Shown here piece by piece: positions 34,088-42,392 of a stretch of 64,000 bases of DNA (position 1 is its first letter; each line of letters opens with the position of its first letter). This DNA comes from Actinomycetes bacterium. Lineage in GTDB: Bacteria > Actinomycetota > Actinomycetes > Actinomycetales > Microbacteriaceae. A program made the translations under genes and the position numbers. The notes beneath the pieces are model-generated. The model was given only the letters and a program-made list of their open reading frames with translations, made no database searches and was not told where the DNA came from. The stretch is taken from assembly GCA_023386365.1 (NCBI GenBank), contig JAEWJX010000105.1, positions 1-64,000 of the forward strand, given 5' to 3'.

Positions 34088-34134
34088 GCTCGACTCACGT
34101 CGCGCATCCCCGGAGCCAACCGGAGAGGATGCGG

Positions 34135-35187
34135 ATGACCCACCAGGTCTCCTACGACGCCCTGATGCGCCGCGCCCTCGAGCTGGCATCCCGCGGGCCC
34201 GTCACCGGCGGCAACCCGCAGGTGGGATGCGTGCTCGTCGACGACAGCGGTGCGATCGTCGCCGAAGGCTGGCACCGTGGAGCCGGAACCCCGCACGCCG
34301 AAGTCGACGCCCTCTCGCACCTCACCGACGCCCGCGGCCTCACCGCGATCGTCAGCCTCGAACCCTGCAACCACACCGGCCGCACCGGCCCGTGCAGCGA
34401 AGCGCTCATCGCCGCCGGCGTGACTCGCGTCGTGTACGCCGTCTCCGACCCCGGCCACGACTCCGCCGGTGGCGCAGAACGACTGCGCGCCGCGGGCGTC
34501 GACGTGATCCCGGGGGTGCTCGCCGACGAGGTGGCTGCGTTCCTGCACATCTGGCTCACCAGCGTGGCCCGCCACCGGCCCTGGGTGACCGTCAAATGGG
34601 CCTCCACGCTCGACGGGCGCGCCGCCGCATCCGACGGCACCAGCCAGTGGATCACCGGCACCGCCGCACGCCAGCGCGTGCACGAGCAGCGGGCCGCATC
34701 CGACGCGATCCTCGTCGGCACCGGCACGGTGCTGGCCGACGACCCGTCACTGACGGCCCGCGGCGACGGGGGCGAACTGCTCGCCCACCAGCCGCTGCCC
34801 GTCGTCGTCGGAGAGACCCCGGTGCCCGCGCAGGCCGCCCTGCGCCACCACCCGGCGGGCCTGCTCGAGACGGGAACCCGCGACCTCGACCGCATCCTCA
34901 CCGACCTCGACGCCCGCGGTATCCGCCGCGTCTACGTCGAAGGCGGCCCCACGCTCGCCTCCGCCGTCATCGCGGCCGGCCTCGCCGACGAGTACGCCGT
35001 CTACCTCGCGCCCGCACTGCTCGGCGGCGACCGACTCGCCGTCGGCGACCTCGGCATCGGCACCATCGCCGACGCCCGCCGCCTGCACATCACGTCCGTC
35101 GAGCAGCTCGGCGAAGACCTGCTCGTGCTGGCGCGGCCCGAGATTTCGATGCGCGCCTCCGGCGCTACTCAATCAGCAAGGAGCTGA
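34135..35187 (+). CDS. ribD: Bifunctional riboflavin deaminase/reductase
   Basis: The 350-residue protein starts at ATG 34135, six bases after GGAGAGG; a further ATG at 34129 overlaps that site. The deaminase domain (1-145) has the zinc motif TPHAEVDAL and EPCNHTGRTGPC; the reductase domain (about 150-350) has VTVKWASTLDGRAAASDG (split) and YVEGGPTLASAV. It carries out the second and third steps of riboflavin synthesis. It is first in an operon under the FMN riboswitch; ribE starts one base after its stop. Confidence 0.95.
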   Translation: MTHQVSYDALMRRALELASRGPVTGGNPQVGCVLVDDSGAIVAEGWHRGAGTPHAEVDALSHLTDARGLTAIVSLEPCNHTGRTGPCSEALIAAGVTRVVYAVSDPGHDSAGGAERLRAAGVDVIPGVLADEVAAFLHIWLTSVARHRPWVTVKWASTLDGRAAASDGTSQWITGTAARQRVHEQRAASDAILVGTGTVLADDPSLTARGDGGELLAHQPLPVVVGETPVPAQAALRHHPAGLLETGTRDLDRILTDLDARGIRRVYVEGGPTLASAVIAAGLADEYAVYLAPALLGGDRLAVGDLGIGTIADARRLHITSVEQLGEDLLVLARPEISMRASGATQSARS

Positions 35188-35188
35188 C

Positions 35189-35809
35189 ATGTTCACCGGC
35201 ATCATCGAGGAACTCGGAGAAGTTCTCGCCTGGGAGCCCACGGGCGACGCGGCACGCATCACCGTGCGCGCGCCGCTCGCCGTCTCCGACGCCTCCCACG
35301 GCGACTCCATCTCGGTCTCCGGCGTCTGCCTCACCGTCGTCGATCAGGGCGACGACTGGTTCACCGCGGATGTGATGGGCATCTCCATCGAGGTGACCAC
35401 GATCGGCGACCGCCGCCCCGGCGACCGCGTGAACATCGAGCGCGCCGCCGCCGTCGGCGACCGGCTCGGCGGCCACATCGTGCAGGGCCACATCGACGGC
35501 ACCGCCACCGTGCTGTCCATCGAAGACGGCTCCGCCTGGCGCGTCGTCCGTTTCAGCCTCGACCCGGAGCACGCCCCACTGATCGCCCGCAAAGGTTCGA
35601 TCGCCATCGACGGCACCTCCCTCACCGTGAGCGCGGTCTCCGACGCCGACGAACCCGAGCAGTGGTTCGAGGTGTCGCTGATCCCCGAAACCCTCACCGC
35701 GACCACGCACGGGGAACTCACCCCCGGCGACCGGGTCAACATCGAAACCGACATCCTCGCCCGCCATGTGGAACGGATGCTCGGGTTCACGAAGGAGGCA
35801 GTGCGATGA
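35189..35809 (+). CDS. ribE: Riboflavin synthase alpha chain
   Basis: The 206-residue protein has the two lumazine-binding repeats: MFTGIIEELGEVL at the start and GHIVQGHIDGTATVL at the second repeat (about residue 95), with SVSGVCLTVV and AIDGTSLTVSAVSD as paired inner motifs. It dismutates two lumazine molecules to make riboflavin. AAGGAG precedes the ATG at the correct distance. Its stop overlaps the ribBA start by 4 bases. Confidence 0.95.
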   Translation: MFTGIIEELGEVLAWEPTGDAARITVRAPLAVSDASHGDSISVSGVCLTVVDQGDDWFTADVMGISIEVTTIGDRRPGDRVNIERAAAVGDRLGGHIVQGHIDGTATVLSIEDGSAWRVVRFSLDPEHAPLIARKGSIAIDGTSLTVSAVSDADEPEQWFEVSLIPETLTATTHGELTPGDRVNIETDILARHVERMLGFTKEAVR

Positions 35810-37092
35810 CCATCGCCGACATCCCCACCGCGCTTCAGGCGCTCCGCGAAGGTCGACCCGTGATCGTGGCCGACGACGAAGGACGCGAGAACGAAGGCGA
35901 CGTGGTGCTCGCGGCCGAGACCGCCAGCCAGGAGTGGGTCGCGTGGGCCGTCAAGCACTCCTCGGGATTCATCTGCGCGCCGATGACGAACGAGATCGCC
36001 GACCGGCTCGAGCTGCCGCCCATGGTCGCCGAGAACCAGGACCCGCGCGGCACCGCCTACACGGTGTCCGTCGATGCGGCGAACCGTCTCTCGACCGGCA
36101 TCTCGGCATCCGACCGCGCGAACACGCTGCGGGTGCTCGCCGACCCGGCATCCACCCCCGCCAGCCTCAGCCGCCCCGGCCACATCCTGCCGCTGCGCGC
36201 CGTCGACGGCGGCGTCCGCGAACGCGACGGGCACACCGAAGCCTCCGTCGACCTGATGAAGCTCGCCGGCCTCACCCCCGTCGCCGCGATCGTCGAGATC
36301 GTCGACGAGGACGGCGAGATGATGCGCCTGCCGAACCTGATCCGACTCGGCGAGCGCGAGAACGTGCCCGTCATCACCATCGAGGCCCTCATCCGCTTCA
36401 TGGAGGAGCGCCGCTGCGAACGCGACCCGAAGGCGGAGGTCGTGATCCCGGAGTGGCAGCGCGTGAGCTTCGAGGTGGAGACGCAGGTCCCGACCGAGCA
36501 CGGCACCTTCCGGGTGCGCGCCTACCGCGACCGCTCCACCGGCGCCGACCATGTGGCGTGGATCTCGGGCGAGCCGACCGACGGCGCACTCGTGCGGGTG
36601 CACTCGGAGTGCCTCACCGGGGAGGCGTTCGGCTCGCTCAAGTGCGAATGCGGGCCCCAGCTCGACGCCGCCCTCGAGACGATCCACGCCGAAGGCGGAG
36701 TCGTCGTCTACCTGCGCGGTCAGGAGGGGCGCGGCATCGGCCTCATCAACAAGCTGCGCGCCTACCGGCTGCAGGAGGACGGCTTCGACACCCTCGACGC
36801 CAACCTCGCACTCGGCCTGCCGGCCGACGCCCGCGACTACGGCGCCGCCACCGCAATCCTGAAGGACCTCGGCATCCAGCGCGTGCGCCTGCTGTCGAAC
36901 AACCCCGAGAAGGCCCGCCAGCTCACCGAACGCGGCGTCGAGGTCGAGACCCTCGTGCCGCTGGTGGTGGGTGTGGGCGAGTTCAACGAGGGCTACCTCG
37001 ACGCCAAGCGCGACCGCATGGGCCACGCCCTTCCCGACCATGAGGCGCTCGTCGAGCGTCTCACCACTGCAACCTCTGGAGGCACCGAATGA
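35806..37092 (+). CDS. ribBA: Fused DHBP synthase and GTP cyclohydrolase II
   Basis: The 428-residue protein combines RibB (1-205; VIVADDEGRENEGDVVLAAE, RPGHILPLRA, GHTEASVDLMKLAG) with RibA (about 210-428; HSECLTGEAFGSLKCECGPQL zinc site, YLRGQEGRGIGLINKLRAY). It supplies both starting branches of riboflavin synthesis from ribulose-5-phosphate and GTP. The zinc cysteines and the DHBP catalytic acids are intact, so both activities should work. AAGGAGG lies upstream inside ribE. Confidence 0.96.
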   Translation: MTIADIPTALQALREGRPVIVADDEGRENEGDVVLAAETASQEWVAWAVKHSSGFICAPMTNEIADRLELPPMVAENQDPRGTAYTVSVDAANRLSTGISASDRANTLRVLADPASTPASLSRPGHILPLRAVDGGVRERDGHTEASVDLMKLAGLTPVAAIVEIVDEDGEMMRLPNLIRLGERENVPVITIEALIRFMEERRCERDPKAEVVIPEWQRVSFEVETQVPTEHGTFRVRAYRDRSTGADHVAWISGEPTDGALVRVHSECLTGEAFGSLKCECGPQLDAALETIHAEGGVVVYLRGQEGRGIGLINKLRAYRLQEDGFDTLDANLALGLPADARDYGAATAILKDLGIQRVRLLSNNPEKARQLTERGVEVETLVPLVVGVGEFNEGYLDAKRDRMGHALPDHEALVERLTTATSGGTE

Positions 37093-37571
37093 GCGGCGAG
37101 GGTCGCCCCACCGAACTCGACACCGACGGCACCGGCCTGCGCATCGCGGTGGTCGCCGGCACGTGGCACGAGAAGATCACCGAAGGCCTGCTCACCGGCG
37201 CGCTGCGCACCCTCGCGGCATCCGGTGCCGAGGTCGAGGTGATCCGGGTTCCCGGCAGCTTCGAACTGCCTGTCGTCGCGAAGGCGGCGCTCGAGGCGGG
37301 AGCGGATGGCGTGGTCGCCCTCGGTGTGATCATCCGCGGCGGCACCCCGCACTTCGACTTCGTGTCGAACGCCGCCACCGACGGCCTCACCCGTGTGGCC
37401 CTCGACACCGGCAAGCCGGTGGGCTTCGGGGTGCTCACCCTCGACGACGAGAAGCAAGGCATCGACCGTGCCGGGTTCGCGGGGTCGAAAGAAGACAAGG
37501 GCGCCGAGGCGGCGGAGGCGGTCCTGGCCACCGTGCGCGTGCTCACCCGCGTGCGGGGCGGCTCCCGATGA
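37089..37571 (+). CDS. ribH: 6,7-dimethyl-8-ribityllumazine synthase
   Basis: The 160-residue protein is a standard lumazine synthase: RIAVVAGTWHEKITEGLL, VIRVPGSFELPVVAKAAL (split), LGVIIRGGTPHFDFVSN with the catalytic His, and GFGVLTLDDEKQGIDRAG. It makes the substrate of RibE and usually forms large capsid-like assemblies. It overlaps ribBA and the downstream permease by 4 bases each. Confidence 0.95.
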   Translation: MSGEGRPTELDTDGTGLRIAVVAGTWHEKITEGLLTGALRTLAASGAEVEVIRVPGSFELPVVAKAALEAGADGVVALGVIIRGGTPHFDFVSNAATDGLTRVALDTGKPVGFGVLTLDDEKQGIDRAGFAGSKEDKGAEAAEAVLATVRVLTRVRGGSR

Positions 37572-38926
37572 GCGCGGCGACGGCGACCGCATCCGGCCCC
37601 GTCAATCCGAGGTCGCGGGTCGTCGTCGCCAGCCTCATCGGCACCACGATCGAGTTCTACGACTTCTACGTCTACGCGACGGCGGCGGTGCTGGTGTTCC
37701 CGCACCTGTTCTTCCCGACCGGCGACGACACCACCGCCCTGCTCTCGTCGTTCGCCGTCTTCGGCGCCGCCATGGTGGCTCGCCCCCTCGGCGCCATCTT
37801 CTTCGGGCACCTCGGTGACAAGCACGGGCGTAAGGCGACACTCGTGGGCGCACTGCTCACGATGGGTGTCGCGACGTTCCTCATCGGGGTGCTGCCCACC
37901 TATGCCCTCATCGGCTGGTTCGCGCCGTTGCTGCTCGTGATCCTGCGGCTCGCGCAGGGGTTCGCACTCGGCGGCGAATGGTCGGGGGCGGCTCTCGTCG
38001 CCACCGAGAACGCGCCGGCCGGCAAACGCGCCTGGTACGGGACGTTCCCGCAACTCGGTGCCCCCATCGGCTTCATCATCGCGAACGGGCTGTTCCTGAT
38101 CATCGCTGCCGCCCTCCCCTCCGCCGACCCGTCGATGCCGTCGGAGGCCTTCCTCGAGTGGGGCTGGCGGATCCCGTTCCTGTTCTCCGCGGTGATGGTG
38201 GCGGTGGGCCTGTGGGTGCGGTTGCGCCTCGTCGAGTCGGCGACCTTCTCGAAGGCGGCGTCGTCCGGCAAGCTCGCGAAGCTGCCGCTCGCCACCGTGT
38301 TCCGCACGCACTGGCGCCAGCTGGTCCTCGGCACGTTCTACATGCTGGCGACCTACGTGCTCTTCTACCTGATGACCACGTTCTCGCTCAGCTACGGTCG
38401 CGCCCCGGTCGACCCGGCGCCGCCCGCGCTCCCCGGGCTCGGCTACGAGTACACCACGTTCGTGCTGCTGATGATCTTCGGCGTCGTGTTCTTCGGCATC
38501 TTCACGCTCGTGTCGGGCCCCCTCGCCGACCGTTACGGCCGACGCCCGACCCTGATCATCATCACACTCGCCATCATCGTGTTCGGCCTGGTGTGGGTGC
38601 CGCTGCTGGCGGCGGGCACGCTCGGCGTGGTGCTGTGGCTGGTGCTCGGGTTCACGCTCATGGGCTTCACGTTCGGTCCGATGGGGGCGCTGCTCCCCGA
38701 GCTGTTCCCCACCGCCCTGCGCTACACCGGGTCTGGCATCTCGTACAACGTGGCCTCGATCCTGGGTGCCGCTGTCGCGCCGTTCATCGCGGTGGCGCTG
38801 TGGCAGGCGGGAGGCGGGAGCCCCTTCTGGGTGGGTGTCTACCTTTCGGCGATGGCGACGCTCACGCTCATCGCGCTGCTCGTCGGCAAGGAAACGAAGG
38901 ACGTGTCGCTCGACGAGACCGCCTGA
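37568..38926 (+). CDS. MFS transporter, metabolite:H+ symporter (MHS) family
   Basis: The 452-residue protein has twelve predicted membrane helices and MHS signatures: TIEFYDFYVYATAAVLVFP at the N-terminus, HLGDKHGRKATLVGALL, LGGEWSGAALVATENAP and DRYGRRPTLIII. MHS proteins normally take up organic acids or osmolytes such as shikimate, ketoglutarate or proline betaine. Its ATG overlaps the ribH stop by 4 bases, placing it under the FMN riboswitch. That makes transport of riboflavin or a precursor possible, though the family does not predict it. The gene ends 3 bases from the convergent reductase gene. Confidence 0.85.
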   Translation: MSAATATASGPVNPRSRVVVASLIGTTIEFYDFYVYATAAVLVFPHLFFPTGDDTTALLSSFAVFGAAMVARPLGAIFFGHLGDKHGRKATLVGALLTMGVATFLIGVLPTYALIGWFAPLLLVILRLAQGFALGGEWSGAALVATENAPAGKRAWYGTFPQLGAPIGFIIANGLFLIIAAALPSADPSMPSEAFLEWGWRIPFLFSAVMVAVGLWVRLRLVESATFSKAASSGKLAKLPLATVFRTHWRQLVLGTFYMLATYVLFYLMTTFSLSYGRAPVDPAPPALPGLGYEYTTFVLLMIFGVVFFGIFTLVSGPLADRYGRRPTLIIITLAIIVFGLVWVPLLAAGTLGVVLWLVLGFTLMGFTFGPMGALLPELFPTALRYTGSGISYNVASILGAAVAPFIAVALWQAGGGSPFWVGVYLSAMATLTLIALLVGKETKDVSLDETA

Positions 38927-38929
38927 CCG

Positions 38930-39409
38930 TCAGCGGCGCGCAAGCCGGATGATCGGGATGACGCGGTCGGTCGACCGGCGATAGCCCAGCAGCGTGCGCC
39001 GCGCCAGGGCGCTCGATGTCTCGATGACGGCGGCGAACTTCGCCTCCGCCTCCTCGGGGTCGTACTGCGTGGCGGTCACGGGGATGCGTTCACCGCCGAC
39101 CTCGATGACGGCACGGTCGGGGTGGGCCGCCAGGTTGTAGTACCAGGCCGGGTGGTTCTGGGCGCCGGCCGCGCTGGCGGTGATGAGCCATCCATCCCCG
39201 TCGACTCCATATCCGACGGGGCTGGTGCGTTCGAGACCGCTCTTCGCGCCGATCGTGGTGAGAGCCAGCACGGAGGCGCCATTGCGTGCGCCCGGTTTGC
39301 GCGGCTTGCGGGCCTGCCGCACGAGGTAGCGGGTGATGAGGCCCTCGAAGCCGCGGTTGGTGGGCTGCTTGTTGCCGTAGGTTCCCTTCGGCAGGGTCTG
39401 AAATGACAT
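38930..39409 (-). CDS. Deazaflavin (F420)-dependent nitroreductase-family protein
   Basis: The 159-residue protein matches the DDN/TIGR00026 split-barrel family: SVLALTTIGAKSGLERTSPVGYG, ITASAAGAQNHPAWYYNLAAHPD (split) and the mid-domain VEVGGERIPVTATQYD. Members bind cofactor F420 or haem-like ligands and reduce diverse compounds. GGAAGGA lies upstream of the ATG. A perfect palindrome (39436-39450) sits in its promoter region, so a repressor is likely. No F420 synthesis genes are visible here. Confidence 0.82.
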   Translation of the reverse strand: MSFQTLPKGTYGNKQPTNRGFEGLITRYLVRQARKPRKPGARNGASVLALTTIGAKSGLERTSPVGYGVDGDGWLITASAAGAQNHPAWYYNLAAHPDRAVIEVGGERIPVTATQYDPEEAEAKFAAVIETSSALARRTLLGYRRSTDRVIPIIRLARR

Positions 39410-39435
39410 CGCGTGTCGTCCTTCCTGAATATCAT

Positions 39436-39450
39436 TACCCTATCAGGGTA
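39436..39450. promoter_or_regulatory. Operator palindrome TACCCT-N3-AGGGTA
   Basis: TACCCT (39436-39441) and AGGGTA (39445-39450) form a perfect inverted repeat 27 bases before the reductase gene start. A/T-rich sequence beside it (TAATGATATTC on the minus strand) probably holds the minus-10. No regulator gene adjoins it. Confidence 0.55.
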
Positions 39451-39480
39451 GTGAATACTCAGGCGGGGCAGTCGATGTGA

Positions 39481-40302
39481 TCAGTCGAGGAACAGGGCCC
39501 GCAGCCGACGCGTGGTGAAGAACAGCCCCACGGCGATCATCACGAGGTAGTACGCGACGTGGATGAGCATCGCCTCCGTGAGGATTCCGGTGGTGAGCCC
39601 GCGCACCAGCTCCACCCCCTGCCACAGCGGCAGCGCCTGCACGACCCACTGGATCGGCTCCGGGTAGACCGACAACGGGTAGAAGGTGGCCGAGAACAGG
39701 AACATCGGCAGGAGCACGAAGGGGATCCACTCCATCTCCTGGAACGTCTTCAGGTAGCTCGTGATGCCCATGCCGATCGCGGCGAATCCGAACGCGATCA
39801 ACAGCACCGCCGGCACCGCCAGCAACGCCGTCCACGACAGGTTCAACCCCATCAGCTGCATCACGATCTGGAACCCGACCCCGTAGACGGCCCCGCGGAA
39901 CAGTGCCAGCAGGATCTCCCCCAGGGCGATGTCGAGCGGCCCCAGGCTGGTGGCGAGCATGCCCTCGTACAGCTTGCCGAAGTTCATCTTGAAGAAGACG
40001 TTCCAGGTGGAGTCGTAGATCGCGCCGTTCATCGCCGAGACCGCCAGCAGCGCGGGCGCGATGTAGGCGGCGTACGGGATCTCATTGCCGGCCGCATCGG
40101 TGACCGCGCCGATGTAGGCGCCGAGCCCGACCCCCAGCGACAGCAGGTAGAAGATCGGCTCCACGAAGCCCGACACCACGACCACCCAGTTGCTGGACTT
40201 GGTGGCCTGCAGGCCGCGCGCCACCACCGCGATCGAGTTGCCCGACGACAGGGAACGCACTCCCCCACGCCGGAGGGTGCGCTGATCCGATGCGGCGGTC
40301 AC
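39481..40302 (-). CDS. ABC-2 type permease, drug exporter subunit 2
   Basis: The 273-residue protein starts at GTG 40302, overlapping the preceding permease by 4 bases. It has six membrane helices typical of ABC-2 (DrrB/NodJ-like) permeases: LLSLGVGLGAYIGAV, FFKMNFGKLYEGMLATSLGPLD (split) and VLLPMFLFSATFYPLSVYP, which is the family signature. With the first permease and the ATPase it forms an exporter. The heteromeric permease pair resembles NodI/NodJ or daunorubicin-type systems. The substrate is unknown. Confidence 0.85.
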   Translation of the reverse strand: MTAASDQRTLRRGGVRSLSSGNSIAVVARGLQATKSSNWVVVVSGFVEPIFYLLSLGVGLGAYIGAVTDAAGNEIPYAAYIAPALLAVSAMNGAIYDSTWNVFFKMNFGKLYEGMLATSLGPLDIALGEILLALFRGAVYGVGFQIVMQLMGLNLSWTALLAVPAVLLIAFGFAAIGMGITSYLKTFQEMEWIPFVLLPMFLFSATFYPLSVYPEPIQWVVQALPLWQGVELVRGLTTGILTEAMLIHVAYYLVMIAVGLFFTTRRLRALFLD

Positions 40303-41144
40303 TTGTCGAGCCTCCGCGTCGCCACCCGCACCGCGATCCGCCACCCGACGATCGCCAGCACCACCAGATAGCCGACATGCACGGCCACCAGCCACGCCGG
40401 CCGCTCGGCACCGTACGCCACCACGCGCCCCAGCTCCGAACCGTGCCAGAGCGGCGAGAGCCACCCGATCCACTGCAGGAACCAGGGCAGCTGGCTCAGC
40501 GGGAAGATCGTGCCGCTGAACAACGTGAGCGGCAGCACCAGCACCCGCTGCACCACGGCGAACTGGCCGCGATCCTCCTTCAGGGAGGCGCTGTAGGCGA
40601 GCAGTGGTGTGCCGAACGCGAGACCCGTGAGGGTGGCGATCGGGATCGTGAGCACCCCGAGCGGTGACGGCACCGCCCCGAAGGCGGCCATCACGGCGAA
40701 GTAGACGATGCAGGCCGTGAACATGCGCAGGCCCACGAACAGCACCACGCCGTCCATGATCTGGCGGGCCGAGAGGGGTGCGGCGTTCATACCCACATAG
40801 GTGGGGTTCCATTTGAAGCCGAGCATGATCGGGTACGTGAACTCGCTGGAGGCGATGGTGACCGCTGCGGTCGCGATGAGCGCCGGCGCGACGAACACCA
40901 GATAGTCGACGCCGTCGATCCCGCCCGGTCCGGCGTTCGCTGCCACCAGCACGCCGAGGCCGACGCCGAACGCGAAGACGTAGATGAGAGGAGTGCCGAT
41001 CGCGGACGCGATGTTGACGCCCAGGTAGCGCCGCCACACCCGGATCTGATGCTCGGCGACATACCAGGCACCGAAACGGCGGCTGGCGACGGCCGCGCGA
41101 CGGGCCTCGTCGGCGAGCGCGTTCTCCGCATCGTGGTGGGTCAT
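40299..41144 (-). CDS. ABC-2 type permease, drug exporter subunit 1
   Basis: The 281-residue protein has an N-terminal cytoplasmic segment (RRFGAWYVAEHQIRVWRRYLG) followed by six helices and the ABC-2 motif LPLTLFSGTIFPLSQLPW. It starts at ATG 41144, overlapping the ATPase stop (ATGA), and overlaps the second permease. The paired permeases share the same pattern but little obvious identity. It likely exports a hydrophobic compound together with its partners. Confidence 0.85.
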   Translation of the reverse strand: MTHHDAENALADEARRAAVASRRFGAWYVAEHQIRVWRRYLGVNIASAIGTPLIYVFAFGVGLGVLVAANAGPGGIDGVDYLVFVAPALIATAAVTIASSEFTYPIMLGFKWNPTYVGMNAAPLSARQIMDGVVLFVGLRMFTACIVYFAVMAAFGAVPSPLGVLTIPIATLTGLAFGTPLLAYSASLKEDRGQFAVVQRVLVLPLTLFSGTIFPLSQLPWFLQWIGWLSPLWHGSELGRVVAYGAERPAWLVAVHVGYLVVLAIVGWRIAVRVATRRLDK

Positions 41145-42061
41145 TCGATCAGCGACCTTCCGGTGAGCCGCAGGAAGACATCCTCGAGGCTGGAGCGCCG
41201 CACCAGGCTCGTGAGCGGCTGCAGCCCCCGGGCCGTGACCTCGACGAGCGCCGCCTCGCCGTCGTGCGCGTACACGAGGATGCGGTCGGGCAGCACTTCG
41301 AGACGGTCGCCGATCCCGGCGAGCTTCTCGGCGGCGCCCACGTTCTGCTCCGACCCGAACCGCACCTCGAGCACCTCCCGCGTCGAGTACTGCCGGATGA
41401 GCGACGCGGGGCTGCCCTCCGCCATGATCCGGCCGTGGTCGACCACCACGAGGCGGTCACACAGCTGCTCCGCCTCGTCCATGTAGTGGGTGGTGAGCAG
41501 CAGCGTGGTGCCCTGCTCCTTGAGGCGGAACAGGCGATCCCACAGGATGTGGCGCGCCTGCGGGTCGAGACCCGTCGTCGGCTCGTCGAGCAGGAGCAGT
41601 CGCGGCTCGTTGATGAGGGCACGCGCGATCGTCAGGCGGCGCTTCATGCCGCCCGAGAGGTCGTCGACCTTCGCATCCTTGCGGTCGGCGAGCTGGGCGA
41701 ACTCGAGCAGCTCGTCGGCCCGGGATGCCACGAGCTTGCGCGGCAGGCCGAAGTAGCGACCGTAGGTGAGCAGGTTCTCGCGAACGCGCAGCTCGTTGTC
41801 GAGGTTGTCTTGCTGGGGCACGACACCGAGCCGCGACCGGATCTCGGGGCCGTGCTCGTTCGGGTCGAGCCCCAGCACCCGCAGGTCACCCTCGGTGCGG
41901 GTGGAGACCGCGCCGACCATGCGCATCGTCGTCGACTTACCGGCGCCGTTCGGCCCGAGGAGGCCGAACGACTCGCCCGCGGCGACCTCGAACGAGATGC
42001 CGTCGACGGCGGCGAAGTCGCCGTAGCGCTTGACGAGTGAGGTGGCGGTGATGACGGTCAC
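41141..42061 (-). CDS. ABC transporter ATPase, drug export (DrrA-like)
   Basis: The 306-residue protein starts at GTG 42061 (VTVITATSLVKRYGD). Walker A is FGLLGPNGAGKSTTMRM, the signature is DLSGGMKRRL, Walker B is LLLLDEPTTGLDPQAR, and a C-terminal extension (about 220-306; VLEVRFGSEQNVG) is as in DrrA/NodI proteins. It is the first gene of a three-gene exporter operon. TAGGCT lies 8 bases before the GTG, and the regulator's palindromic operator starts 40 bases upstream, so it is probably controlled by the divergent 71-residue HTH protein. Confidence 0.9.
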   Translation of the reverse strand: MTVITATSLVKRYGDFAAVDGISFEVAAGESFGLLGPNGAGKSTTMRMVGAVSTRTEGDLRVLGLDPNEHGPEIRSRLGVVPQQDNLDNELRVRENLLTYGRYFGLPRKLVASRADELLEFAQLADRKDAKVDDLSGGMKRRLTIARALINEPRLLLLDEPTTGLDPQARHILWDRLFRLKEQGTTLLLTTHYMDEAEQLCDRLVVVDHGRIMAEGSPASLIRQYSTREVLEVRFGSEQNVGAAEKLAGIGDRLEVLPDRILVYAHDGEAALVEVTARGLQPLTSLVRRSSLEDVFLRLTGRSLIE

Positions 42062-42069
42062 GGGAACCG

Positions 42070-42075
42070 AGCCTA
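42070..42075 (-). promoter_or_regulatory. Minus-10 box TAGGCT, exporter operon
   Basis: TAGGCT on the minus strand lies 8 bases before the GTG at 42061, predicting a leader of one or two bases. Confidence 0.45.
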
Positions 42076-42100
42076 TGCCGCGCCGAAGACACACGCCGTC

Positions 42101-42144
42101 GTCAACTTGAGTTGACCCATCCGGGGCCGTCAACTACGGTTGAC
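42101..42144. promoter_or_regulatory. Two palindromic operators between exporter operon and HTH gene
   Basis: Site one, GTCAACTTGAGTTGAC at 42101-42116, is a perfect palindrome with 7-base arms. Site two, GTCAACTACGGTTGAC at 42129-42144, has perfect 6-base arms and covers the minus-10 TACGGT (42135-42140) of the HTH gene. Their centres are 28 bases apart. Confidence 0.75.
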
Positions 42145-42147
42145 GCC

Positions 42148-42363
42148 ATGGATACGGGCACGCTGCACACCCTCGCAGGCGACGCCGGATCGCAGGATCC
42201 GCTCGTCGCACTGCGCGCGGTCGCGCAGCTGCGCCGGGAACTCGACCGCCACGAGGCCGTCGTCGTTCGCCGCGCGCGGAATGCGAACGCCTCCTGGCAA
42301 CTCATCGCGCTCTGTCTGGGAGTATCGAAGCAGGCCGTGCACAAGAAGTACGGGCGCGCCTGA
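42148..42363 (+). CDS. Very small helix-turn-helix regulator
   Basis: The 71-residue protein starts at ATG 42148, 7 bases after TACGGT, so it is probably read from a leaderless message. An N-terminal helical part (VALRAVAQLRRELDRHEAVV) leads into a basic C-terminal HTH: ARNANASWQLIALCLG and SKQAVHKKYGRA. It is too small for a separate ligand domain. It lies between two exporter units and two clean GTCAAC palindromes overlap both promoters, so it most likely regulates both itself (with the ABC gene behind it) and the divergent exporter. I do not know a named family for it. Confidence 0.75.
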   Translation: MDTGTLHTLAGDAGSQDPLVALRAVAQLRRELDRHEAVVVRRARNANASWQLIALCLGVSKQAVHKKYGRA

Positions 42364-42392
42364 CGCGCCACCCACCCCCGAGGAACCTCACC

